Source of the DNA: Parietaria judaica | Lineage: Eukaryota; Streptophyta; Magnoliopsida; Rosales; Urticaceae | Length of the DNA stretch: 64,000 nucleotides | Reading direction: 5' to 3' | Assembly (NCBI GenBank): GCA_954871525.1 | Contig: OX940870.1 | Coordinates: 14,911,501-14,975,500, forward strand | Shown here: positions 1 through 10,373 of the stretch, one piece after another | How the letters are laid out: each line of letters opens with the position of its first letter | Numbering within the stretch: position 1 is the stretch's first letter | Made by a program: the position numbers and the translations under genes | The notes under the pieces: model-generated | Seen by the model: only the letters and a program-made list of their open reading frames with translations | Told to the model about the DNA's origin: nothing | The model's database searches: none

Positions 1-540
1 CACCACTTTACTCGAATTCCTTAACATTTTTCCTATAAATATCCCACTTAAACCTCATTTTTTTCACACAACTCTTTCTCTTCATCTCCAATTCTCCCAA
101 ACTCTATCAAGCTCTCATATTTCCGAATTTACTATAGTTTAGCTACTTTATAATTATATAAATACTCTCTATTGTTAGTTTAATATATTGTCGTTAATAT
201 GTCGAGTGGCAACAACCGTTCTTGAGGACGTCCCGATGTCCGAGGAAAAGGACGGTACACTATTCCGTCGCCGCGATCGGTTAATAGCGGGACGGGTTTT
301 AGTCAACATAATTATAATGTCGGAGTTATGAATCAACACAATGTTCCCGGTTCTTCTAGCCAACCGTTACCGGTTCATCGTCAATATGGTACCGGTGGCG
401 TCGGGCCGAACCAACAATTACTAATTTCTCAAGGTCAAGGCGGTATGTTTACTAACTTACTCAATTTTCAAGGTCCAAATATTCCGGAATGGAATAGCCT
501 TAGCAACGAGCAACAAGAATATGTTAACCACGACGCCGAG

Positions 541-1000
541 GTACGTTTAGTTTAATTATTTTAGTTTAATTAATTAATTTAGTTTAATTAATTTAATTAT
601 TTTAGTTTAATTAATTAATTTAGTTTAATTAATTTAATTATTTTAGTTTAATTAATTAATTTGTCACGTCTCTTGAAAGTCTTAGTATGCTCTGTGGTTG
701 CGGTTCCGACTGATCTTCCACATCAGAAAAGAATTTCTTGAGATTTAATAATCATTTAATCGTATTAATTTAATTAAACTTTATATGGTTACTTAATAAG
801 TTAAAAACCTTCAAATTTAATTTAATTATTTTATTTTAATTAATTAATTTTCCACGTCTCTTGAAAGTCTTAGTATGCTCTGTGGTTGCGGTTCCGACTG
901 ATCTTCCACATCAGAAACGAATTTCTTGAGATTTAATAATAATTTAATCATATTAATTTAATTAAACTTTATATGGTTACTTAATAAGTTAAAAAAATTA
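541..1000 (+). repeat. AT-rich tandem repeat and 188-bp duplication inside the hAT copy
   Basis: Positions 541-662 are three near-identical units of a TTTAGTTTAATTAATTAA type. A longer block starting CACGTCTCTTGAAAGTC at 665 is repeated from 853 (spacing 188 bp) with only a few differences, including the following TTATATGGTTACTTAATAAG segment. This explains why no coding sequence continues between the N-terminal and central transposase pieces. Confidence 0.85.
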
Positions 1001-1084
1001 AAAAAGGTAATTTGTATGTGTAGTAATAGTTATAAAATTCTTATTGGATTATGGTGTCTTAGAAAGATTGGTTTTTAAATAAGG

Positions 1085-1240
1085 TTTGCTTTGCAATCTC
1101 CTCCAAGCTAGCCTGGAAACCTCGGGGAGTACTGTCTAGAAAAGCTTGGGCCTAAAGCGAGATCATAGTATCCTTTCCAGTCGATCTGGCCGTGGAACCT
1201 CGGGGAGTTCCATCTAAAAGAGCTTGACGGAAGTGCCCAC
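1085..1240 (+). repeat. Two related GC-richer units inside the hAT copy
   Basis: Two diverged direct copies of a roughly 36-bp segment share the core GGAACCTCGGGGAGT followed by a TCTA and AAAGCTTG-type tail, at about 1110-1150 and 1190-1230. They are more GC-rich than their surroundings. No function is evident. Confidence 0.5.
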
Positions 1241-2946
1241 GCCAATGCCGTAGAAATAATGAAGGAAAGTTTGACCAATTTTAGGGACGATTGTTTTCAT
1301 CAAAGGTGTGCGTGTCATATTATAAACTTGATAGTTTAATCCGACTTAAGTTATTTCCGATAGTATCGCCAAAATCAGGAACACGATTTTGTATATACGA
1401 TCATCTACTATGCGTACAGTTTCTTGGGAAGATTATTGCAGGGCTCACGGTTACCCGGTAAGAACGTTTCAACCGGATATGCCGATCCGTTGGAACTCGA
1501 CCTACATGATGTTGGATGCTGTCCTACCCTACAAGGAGCTTCTTACAAACTGGATCAATAGCCCGGAACAAGAAGACCGCGAAGACATCACTCCGGACGA
1601 TTGGCTAATCGCCATCCAATTCCAAGCTTTTCTACAACTTTTTAATCAAATTACTATTGATTTATCTCATGTTTACTCACCCACGTCGCAGAGAGCTTTG
1701 CCCGCTATTTTCGATATACTTTGTCCTTTTGAAACCGCTAAACGTAATTCTTTATTTACCGATGTACTAACTCCGATGATTGCAAAGTTTCAGAGTTATT
1801 GGAGTCCTGAAAACCTCCCATTTCTATATTGTGCCGCTGTGATCGTGGATCCAACACTTAAGCTTTCCAGGCTGCAGGAGGTCTTAAATTGCATGCAAGA
1901 AATCACGGGGGAGCCCTACATGACGCACAATTAATTCGATGCGGATCAGAAGATGAAGGCTCTTTACCAAGAGTACGAGCAAAAATATAACGACATCGAA
2001 GATCAGTGGGAGGAAACGAATAAACAACAACCACAAACTCAAGTAATTTTTTAACTTTATTTCTTATGATTAATTATTTTTATTTCCCAACATTACTCTA
2101 AACTTTAATATTTTTGGTTCAATATAGGGCGGACGCGGGGGCGGTGGTTCACAATCACCATACGTGTACAATCACCGTTTATTCTACAACCTTACGGCTA
2201 TTGGGCGCGGCAATGCATCGACTTCTTCACCGACTTCACAAGGAAGTGGCGCTTCGGGATCTCGAGTTCTTGGTCGACGTCAACGACGACAAAACATCGA
2301 CGAGTACGCCCGATTCTGCAACCTTCCTCCGACACCGTGCCCAAACGAAGGCCTCGACATTCTTCAATGGTGGCACGCAAATCGATCGGAGTATCCGGTC
2401 TTATCCTTGTTGGCTCGTGACATTCTCACCATCCCGGTCTCAACGGTATCATCGGAGGCGGCATTCTCAATGGCCGGAAGGATGTTAGAGCCTCGCCGCA
2501 AGTCTACAAAATCATTGATGGTCGAGATCCTTATGCTTTCGAGAGATTGGATTATGGCCAAGAAACGACAACAAGAAAACGATATGTACGACCGAGAATT
2601 GGCGAATTACTTTTCACAGATTCAAATGTAATTCGTTTTCAATTGTTCGTTTTCTTATTGTACTTTGAATGTAACTTCGTTTGCCGTTGTAGTTGTACTT
2701 TCCCGTATCCTACCTTCGAGTTTGTTGAATAAAGACACATATTTATTTTCTTTTGTTTTGTTGTTGTATGTTTTATTTATCTCATAATTATTTTTTAAAT
2801 ATTTCAAACACTTAAAATAATTTTAAAATTTTATTTTTTCAAAACCGAACTTAAGTACCAAATGTTTAGATTTAACCAAGTAAACGAAACGAGGGACTAA
2901 ACAATAAATAACACAATTAAAAATTAAAAAAAAAAAGATACAAAAT

Positions 2947-3003
2947 CCGGAACCGGATATATCCGGGATTTTTTTTCCCGGACCCGGGTATATCCGGTTC
3001 CGG
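2947..3003. repeat. Inverted repeat with 21-bp arms
   Basis: The arms 2947-2967 (CCGGAACCGGATATATCCGGG) and 2983-3003 are reverse complements with one mismatch, separated by 15 bp. The sequence could form a GC-rich hairpin. It lies about 320 bp past the hAT transposase, so it may belong to the subterminal part of that element, which is inference. The rest of 2632-3059 is AT-rich with no feature recognised. Confidence 0.75.
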
Positions 3004-3059
3004 GTTTTACTAAAAAAAACAAAAATCCGGTCGGTAGGGAAAAACCCCTACATTTTGGG

Positions 3060-3524
3060 GACTACACTTATGTAACTGAAGTACTGAAATTACATTTGGG
3101 TAACTGCAGTTACACTTATGTAGCTAAAGTTACTAAAATTACATTTGGGTAACTACAGTTACACTTATGTAACTGGAGTTACACTTATGTAACTAAAGTT
3201 ACATTTAGGTAAGTATAATTAAACTAATGTAACTTATGTAACTTTAGTTACATTAACATATTTTTTATTCATTTCAACTATATAATATTAATGTTACTTC
3301 AATATCTAAAAATCAAAACTGAACGTCAACGAGTTACTTCTACATTTTAATTATTACAAAGCTCGAGAGCTGCAAGCACCTGAGAAATATATTAATGCTG
3401 TTCGTACAATATTATCACCATGTAGAGAGTTCGATTCAAATTTATCAGTAACCACAGAAAGGATGATTCTTAGACAATGGTGTTGTCGTGTAGATTATGA
3501 TAACCTAACTATCAGTATCTAGAG

Positions 3525-3570
<46 letters not shown>

Positions 3571-3995
3571 TCGATTGTCGCTAAATTTTCAAAATTGCAT
3601 TATGATATCGATGAAGAAGTTCGTGATTTACTAGCCAAAATCTCCCTTCGTTCGGCGGCGTGAGATGAAGCCACCATGACGGCTAAGCGCATCGTCGGAG
3701 GAGAAACACTTCGTTCGATTATTCGATCAGAACTATCTAGAGTATTACGTATATATATAAATATATACTAATTTTTTATTCATTGCAACTCTACAATTTC
3801 AACACTTTACTCGGCTTCCACGATTCTCTCCCTGTCTGTATTAAAACAATAATTTAGTGTTTTTTCTTTATCGGAATTAATTTGGAAGTATTAAAACAAT
3901 TTTTGTAACCGAAGTTACATGCTTTTGTAACTGAAGTTACACTTATGTAACTGGAGTTACAATTTCGGAACTGGAGTTACAATTCAACACTGTTA
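3060..3995 (-). repeat. Fragments of the GTAAC-N4-GTTAC repeat family
   Basis: Short dyad units such as GTAACTGGAGTTACACTTAT recur at about 3070-3250 and 3905-3985. The stretch around 3875-3930 (GGAATTAATTTGG...GTAACCGAAGTTAC) is the reverse complement of sequence at about 60190-60230. The block is therefore a diverged, inverted piece of the family that forms the large array at 59.8-63.1 kb. A pure (AT)n tract occupies about 3530-3567. The remaining sequence up to 4417 shows no gene. Confidence 0.75.
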
Positions 3996-4417
3996 TAAAA
4001 ATTTAGATGCATATGTTTTTTTTTTCCCCTTAACAAACGTTGAATCGAAATAGAAGGAATCAGATCTTGATACTTTATAGTGGCTTTTTGGGTACCCCTA
4101 AAAAAGAGAGTGAATATATAATACATTTATAAAGGACGAAGCCTTCTCGGAATCGCAATGTGTTTTCGATTTTACTACCTAAAAGAAATTAAATGAAACA
4201 TAATAAGCATGAGACCCCCGTTGCATCCGGGATTGCACGACCCTTTCTCCTCTAGATCGCACGGCAATGACACAACTAGTGTAATTTAGAAGTCAAGAGG
4301 AATTCAAGAATCACATAAGGACAAACAAACAGAGATGCTATAAATCAATGAAAGCCCAAATGAAAATTATTTAGTATTGGACAGTTTGATCGACAATATC
4401 TTCACTAATACCTTAAC

Positions 4418-4534
4418 TGTTGACGTGGTTTCCCACCTCAAACAGTCAAATGTGACTTGTGAGCGTATGATATTTTTGAATAGAACAATTTGGTGGAATT
4501 CGATCTCTCACGTTGCAAGCTCTCGATTCACTCA

Positions 4535-4575
<41 letters not shown>

Positions 4576-5292
4576 AAAGCAATATAAATGAGACGAGGGG
4601 TTTTTTATAGAGGTTCGTCTCAAGGCGGTAGTTGACTACTTCCTCTGTTAGTTTATTGCGACAATTGACATAGACGGATAACCACAGACAGCTAAATCAC
4701 GCCTAGGAATGGAAACGAATAGAAAAGAAGGGAAAGAATACAACAAAATCTCAAGTGAGCAAAAATGCCGGGTAGAAGCTTTCGGTGTATTCTCTCATGG
4801 TTGCAAGTATGCGTGTGTGTTGATCTGAGCTTGAGCTTGGTATTTATAGGCTTCAATTCTTCCCGTTGGTCTTCCAGAAATCATGGGGTCTTCTCTCCGT
4901 GCTGACCGGGCTGAATGGACGACCTTGCTACACGTGTCCCATGACTTTGTTCTCGTCGTCGTGTTTGAATTATGCCCGTTGGAGGCTTGACTCCGTGCTC
5001 CTGGTCTTCCGCTCGGATTTGAAGTGGGATGCCGAGTATAGAATATGACAACTCTACCGTCGTCTTTCCGGATTGATGTCGGATGGATATTGGGCCTTAG
5101 AGTTCTTTGGGCCGAGTGGCCTTGTATCCGTCGGTTTTGGTCTGATTGAGAATCTCATTGGGCTTCTCAATTGGGTTTTTGCGAATACCAGATTATTTCT
5201 TTAAAGCATTTTATCTTTGTCTGTAAATTTAATTAATTCACAACTTTAGTACTTTATGTCATATTAAATAATGACGAATTTGTACATCAACA
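4418..5292 (-). mobile_element. Solo LTR, Gypsy family A
   Basis: The 875-bp segment begins TGTTGACGTGGTTTCCC and ends GTACATCAACA, so its tips are inverted repeats (TGTTGA/TCAACA). It matches the LTRs at 42320-43173 and 63104-63957 throughout. Those copies show that the coding strand of this family is minus here. A TATA box in that orientation (CTATAAATACC) lies near 4845. The flanks read ...CTTAAC and ATTAAC..., consistent with a 5-bp target duplication TTAAC plus one extra base at the right. No internal region is attached, so this is a solo LTR formed by LTR-LTR recombination. It carries an (AT)n tract at about 4538-4570. Confidence 0.88.
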
Positions 5293-5369
5293 ATTAACTA
5301 TTTAACAATAACAAATTGACTTCCTTGTAATCACTAAATTAGCTAGAATTCGAAGAAGAATCGTTTCCT

Positions 5370-6110
5370 CAGAGAGCACAAACTTCGTGATCACAATCGA
5401 CAAGTTGTTGTTCACTGAGGCTCATAGCTTTCCAGTGGCGAGGAAGTGAGCACCTTCTAAGGCACCAGCAGTGTTGAAACTCCAGCACGATCGGCAAGAA
5501 CCCTAAATCAACAACAAATCCACCACAAACAAACCCCATATATCAGTCAGACTTCAACACAAAAATTAAAAAAAAAATTGAGCATCGTAACACACTAAGA
5601 TGATCATAACTAAATTCGAAAAGACCAGTCCAAAACCAAATCTAAGAGAATCAATTTCCCGATCAAACGATTGAAAATTTTAAACCGAACGTACTTGAAT
5701 AATCATCAATGACCGATCACCTGATTCTTTACCGGCGATACGGCGCCGCGTTCCCTCCAGTCAAAGTCGTCGTGGAGATCTCCCGTCGGCAGAATCGGCG
5801 CAGTGTTCGCGTCCTCGGCGAGCCTGAGCCGGCTCCTCATCCCTAGAAATCTTCGCCGGAACTCCACCGGGGTGAGGTCGTAGAATCGCGTCACGTCGTT
5901 GCTCGCCGACGGGTCGAGCTTCTGGTGCCTCTCCGCGCGGCGTAGGTTCGCCTTGAAGACCCCAAATCGGTAGTCGTGCTCCTCCTTGGCCGCGTAGGCC
6001 TTGTTGAACCTGGCCTTGAAGAGAGAGAAGTGGTGCTCCGCGCCGAGCCTAACCTCGCCGTCGGCGTCCACGACCTGCCGGATCACCGCGTCGCCGGCGT
6101 TCGGTAGCCG
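5370..6110 (-). pseudogene. RD19-like papain-family cysteine protease fragment
   Basis: The translated minus strand shows an I29 inhibitor prodomain (EEHDYRFGVFKANLRRAERH, then a diverged DLTPVEFRRRFLG) and the start of the mature peptidase (DFDWRERGAVSPVKNQ). The first piece ends at a splice donor (GTGATC) near 5720. After a 218-bp intron, a second exon starting at 5502 reads GSCRSCWSFNTAGALEG and keeps the catalytic Cys of the SCW motif. Soon after GKL the frame shifts: SLSEQQLVDCDHE is readable only in another frame, and the sequence then degenerates. The signal peptide, catalytic His and Asn, and the rest of the C1A domain are missing. Intact RD19-type proteases are about 360 residues long and act in the vacuole or lytic compartments. 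This copy is a truncated, frameshifted pseudogene. Confidence 0.85.
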
Positions 6111-6821
6111 TAATTTTAGCAAACGTGGGTTAAGGTTTCGCGATTTGCAGAGGAGAGCTCTCGGGAGAGAAAACGTGGGTTGGGGCTTAAGGTAATTAGA
6201 GAAAACAAAATATAAAATGAGTATAATATAAATTATGAAAACTTTGAGTACTTTTTTAAATAGTATCATTGAGACTTTTGTTAATAAGCCCTCAAATTTT
6301 GAGCCCAAGAATTAGCCATATCATTATAAACTTTGCCAATTAAACAGAAGACAAAAAGTTGAAGAAAAAAAAAACATAAATTAGTATTCTTCCCAGCTTA
6401 ATCATTGGGCTTGCAAAATTTGAAACGATGCTCTTTATATTTTAATAACAAGCATCTCGAAAGTGAAACGTCTCCAATCAAAGCTTTAACACACATTCAA
6501 AATTTTATTAATTATTTATAAAAATAGATGAAAATTTTAAGAAGAAACAAGTATGAAACGTTATGAAAAATGCTCATAGTTTTAAAAAACTAGTTTATAC
6601 TAATTAATAAATTATTTTGAATCATTTTATCCCTAATTACAGTTTTTAATTTCGTTTTTATTTATCAATATTTTTAATTCAAAAATTTTAAATTAGCAAT
6701 TATGACGGTTGACTCAGCCATTAATTATCATATTTAATTTTAAAAATATTTTATAATTAATTCAAATTTAAAACCTCTCTCTCTCTCGTGATATCCTCGT
6801 CGGATTTGACCGCCATCACCG

Positions 6822-6967
6822 GATTCGGGCGGAGAGCGCGGTGTCATCGGGCGTGGCTTCGGCGAACGTGGGCGTGGCGGCCGAGGAGGCGATCGTGGCC
6901 GCGGAGGCTGTCGCCGTGGTGCTGGCTGTCGCGATGAGGAAGAGAAGTGGATTATGTTCACAAAGTC
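6822..6967 (+). pseudogene. N-terminal fragment of ribosomal protein uS5 (RPS2)
   Basis: One plus-strand frame reads GGERGVIGRGFGERGRGGRG, continues with more RG/GR repeats, then reaches DEEEKW, and stops at about 6967. Plant RPS2 proteins start with such an Arg-Gly-rich tail followed by a DEEEKWVPVTKLGR-type sequence. Here the sequence after EEEKW diverges and no further uS5 domain follows. The GC-rich 6960-7160 continues without recognisable homology. I read this as a truncated gene fragment. A different RGG-box protein is possible, because low-complexity RG sequence gives weak evidence. Confidence 0.6.
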
Positions 6968-7249
6968 GTTGTAGTCATCTTCTCACCATCGCCAAGTCGC
7001 GGCCTTCTTCCGTCGCGTCATCGCTGCCGTTGCGCTGTCATCCCGCACCGACACCGAAGCTTCTATCTTTCTCTGTCGTTCTCCGTCACCGACTGCCGAG
7101 GCGTCCCGCACCACATCCTCGACGAGGTCGACCCGCTCTCCCACGGCTATTAGACCGGCTCCGAGTTTTGATTGCAGGTTTCGGCGTGCGTGTGGCGGTG
7201 ATGTGTGGAACAGTGCACGTAGCTTTTTCCGGTAAAATTTTATAACTAT

Positions 7250-8600
7250 ATTTACAATTTTTTAACTACAGCTTTATTTAAGTAGTATTAAACTTTTGGT
7301 AACTACATTTACAGTAATGCAGATCATGATTTCAGTAGTATTATAATTGTCCTTACAAGATTTAGGATTTTTGTTTAATGCAGATCATGGTTCTTATAAA
7401 TTTTGGTTATGTGTTAAATTTAGTTTGAGTTACGTTGTGAATATGTAAATGGACTTACAAAATCGGGTTTAATTATCCGTAACAAAATTTACAAAATGTT
7501 TGGTAATTATATTTACAGTTTAGTAATGATATATATTTACAGTTTACTCTTATATCTCGTCTTTTTTGCCTTTCTTGTCCCGGATGACTATAAACACACT
7601 AGTATGAAAACCATTACGTCCCAGAGATTGCATATGCTCGAGAAAATCAAGACACCGATTGCTACTCGTCCAAGATGTATACCATTATGTAACATCACAT
7701 ATCCGTTTCATATACCATTATCTATCATCATATACCAGTTTAAAATATAATTACACTTTATAACATCATATACTATTGGTATAATATATTATATCAATAT
7801 GATCTTGTGAATTTGTAACATCATATACCAATTTAATTACCATTATATATGTTCATTATAGTTTTGTAAATATCATATACCAGGATAATATATCAATACT
7901 ATTGGTATATTAATATACCACTACATTGTTAAACAGATATTGGTATATTAATATGATATTGATATCGGTATATTTTTTATATTGGTATATTAACATACCA
8001 GTATCATAGTGAGAATTTGTAACATTATATACCAATTTAATATATCATTACGTTCAATATAATTTTGTAACATTCTATACCAGATTCGTAAAAATATAAT
8101 TTTGTAAAAATAGGAAAGAAAAACAAGATGAGGCAACAATAGAGAAAAAATGGACAAGAAAAATACAATGCAGTTATTTTGTTTGCTATATTTAAGGAAT
8201 GAATCAGTTTTTTATTTAAATTTTATTCGATTAATAACTGTATATTTATTAATTTCGAATTTATTTTAATCCTTATTAATTGACACGTTGAATCTAAGAG
8301 AAGGGGTATTATGGTCTACATTTTGGTTAATTGGTGGTTGTCAACGTAAAAAATAGGAATGGACAATTTTTTGAAACCTTGAGTCACAAATGGGCATTTG
8401 TTTCATTTACCCAAAAGTAATGAACAATGAGAAATTTAACAAGTAAAAAAAATACTTATTACTTATGCCGCCATTAACAAAAAAGTAAAATTATAGTAGA
8501 TAAGTAGAAAATGGAGCGCAATCAGCGACGCTAAATGGTAGACCTCCTCGTTGACTTTATATTTATTTTGGAAATAAAATAATTTATTCTTCGCACAACC
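7250..8600. other. AT-rich intergenic DNA with ATATACCA palindromes
   Basis: No credible coding sequence is present. The hallmark is recurrence of TATACCA and its complement TGGTATA between about 7670 and 8090. These include an 18-bp perfect palindrome TGGTATATTAATATACCA at 7903-7920 and a one-mismatch version near 7984. The segment 8280-8600 leads into the WOX gene and presumably holds its promoter; no individual element is clear. Confidence 0.6.
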
Positions 8601-8680
8601 CAACCCCAGAAAATCTGTCAGAATTCAACATTCTCTCCTGTCAATGTTGTCGTGATCACTCGCTCTTCTCGGAGATCAAG

Positions 8681-9571
8681 ATGGAGCTGGAGACGGAGAA
8701 AGAGGAGGAGAGCCAGACGGAGGAAGGGTTTGGAGGAGGGCTGTTCGTCAAAGTGATGACCGACGAGCAATTGGAGCTTCTCCGGCATCAGATCTCCGTC
8801 TACGCCACCATCTGCGACCAGCTCGCCGACCTCCACAAGTCCTTCACTTCCCAGCAGCACCATCTCTCTGGTTCCTCCTTCCCCGCTTTTTTCTCAACTT
8901 TCTTCTCCAGAATTCTCCAAGTTTCGTTGAACTTCAGTGCTTACAGAGAGATTGTTTAGGGTTAGTTGTAGTGGCATAAGTATTCAATGTTTCTGATGTC
9001 AGGAATGAAATTAGGAAGCCTTCACTATGATCCGTTAATGGCGTACGGAGGCCACAAGATCACTTCACGGCAGCGGTGGTCTCCCACGGCGACGCAGCTT
9101 CAGGTGCTCGAGCGAATCTTCGACGAAGGCAACGGGACCCCGACCAAGCAGAAGATCAAAGACATAACCACCGAGCTCGCCCAGCACGGCCAAATCTCCG
9201 AAACCAATGTCTACAATTGGTTTCAGAATCGGAGGGCTCGTTCGAAGCGAAAGCAGTCGTCCACGGCTCCGAACAACGCCGAACCTGAAGCAGAGTCCGA
9301 AACTCACGATTATTTAAAAGACGATGCGAAGCCGGAAGACACGGATCTCTACGGGAACTCCGCCGAACCGAGCCACGACCGTGTCTACTTTCCTAGCCCC
9401 GAGGTAGAACAGTAAAGAGGAATTGTACGTTACCGTTTGATCTCGTAATCTCACACTAAAAAATGGGTTTTTTCTTTGCAGGAGTTGCTGTGTTGGTCAG
9501 AAAACAGAAGTGTGATTGAGCAGCAACACGGCTTGCAATCGTGGCCGGGATTCGGCGTTGAAGATCTTTAG
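8681..9571 (+). CDS. WOX13: WUSCHEL-related homeobox protein, WOX13 clade
   Basis: Three exons join in frame: 8681-8870, 9003-9403 and 9482-9571, giving about 226 residues. The N-terminal part has [20 protein letters not shown], the conserved WOX13-clade block. The homeodomain ([10 protein letters not shown] to NRRARSKRK) has the extended WOX loop region, KQKIKDIT, and the recognition helix [16 protein letters not shown]. The short C-terminal tail ends GFGVEDL. No WUS box is seen, as expected for this ancient clade. Family members are nuclear transcription factors; WOX13-clade genes influence organ initiation, vascular growth, fruit patterning and regeneration. The protein is somewhat shorter than Arabidopsis WOX13 and nearer to WOX14 and WOX10, which in memory sit at the syntenic locus. 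The clade is sure, the exact orthologue is not. It converges with the helicase gene. Confidence 0.93.
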
Positions 9572-10373
9572 GTTTGTTCTTGTTCTCGATGAACACTGAG
9601 TTTATCAGAAGAGATTGGGATTGAAAATACGATAGTCTTAGTAATCTTAAAGAACGCTCAAAGTCTTTGGATCTTTTGAAGTGTGGCAGATTTGGCAGTC
9701 AGTATTATAATTGATAGGGAAAAGTCGTTAAAGTTAGTGATGTAAATTTATATTTCACCCTGTAATATGGTCGGGTCAACCTTGTCTCTTGGATTTTTGA
9801 ACTCGGGATTTTGGATTTCGTCGGTGACTATTTCCAATTTAATAGATTGCCTGTTAAGTATGCCGTTATTCAGTTGACATTAGATTATTTTTCTGTCATT
9901 AGACAGACAGACGGAGTTCCACTACTGTTTAAGAGATAATATCCGTGTTTTATTCTGCTTGCCAACACCGTCGATGTCGATGATTTTAATGTTCTGCGAG
10001 ATCTTGCAGACTTTTAACATTAAACTTGTTTATTCAATACATTTTGCTTATCTTGAAGAAAATATAATGGTAAATCAACAGAAAGATTCCTATGTATCAT
10101 TTTACAAATAACATGTGTAGACATGACTATATGTTTACATAATTTACAATGGCAATACTAACGAAAACACTACAAGTATCCCGGTCTGATGACATCCGAA
10201 TTAAGTTATGGAAGCCGGGATCGTTACTAAGGGCGAATAACTGTACAGCGCAGGAAAAAAACACTAGCTCAGTGGTCCAATAATTACCCTGTTAGACATG
10301 GCTTACAAATTAATGCCTTGCACAGTTAAGGATGTTTTTCTGTTTGTTTCGCGTTTCCTGCGATGAACCGGAA
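9572..10373. other. Intergenic spacer between converging WOX and helicase genes
   Basis: It holds the 3' untranslated regions of the two converging genes. No open frame, repeat or RNA gene stands out. A TAGCTCAGTGGT string near 10265 resembles a tRNA A box but lacks the rest of a tRNA. Confidence 0.5.

Larger units (their letters stand above)
187..2631 (+). pseudogene. Decayed hAT-family transposase
   Basis: Pieces of an hAT (Ac/Tam3-like) transposase lie in order on the plus strand. A Gln/Asn/Gly-rich N-terminal piece (about 199-555) carries an in-frame stop soon after its ATG. A central piece from about 1262 has the RNase-H-like family motifs RCACHIINLIV and PIRWNSTYMML, with stops before the open stretch at 1389-1934. 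The C-terminal dimerisation domain (open at 2164-2631) contains WWHANRSEYPVLSLLARD and the signature VSTVSSEAAFSMAGR. In this family these regions form the catalytic core and the dimer interface that cuts and pastes the element. Here the reading frame is broken several times and 556-1261 is non-coding repeat, so the copy is very unlikely to be active. The terminal inverted repeats were not identified. The element may extend left of the window. Confidence 0.85.

Noticed and set aside
6841..7245. 134-residue Ala/Val-rich open frame
   Set aside because: It is a shadow of the RG-rich RPS2-like frame and low complexity.
10262..10330. tRNA-like A box TAGCTCAGTGGT
   Set aside because: No B box, acceptor stem or anticodon arm can be drawn around it.
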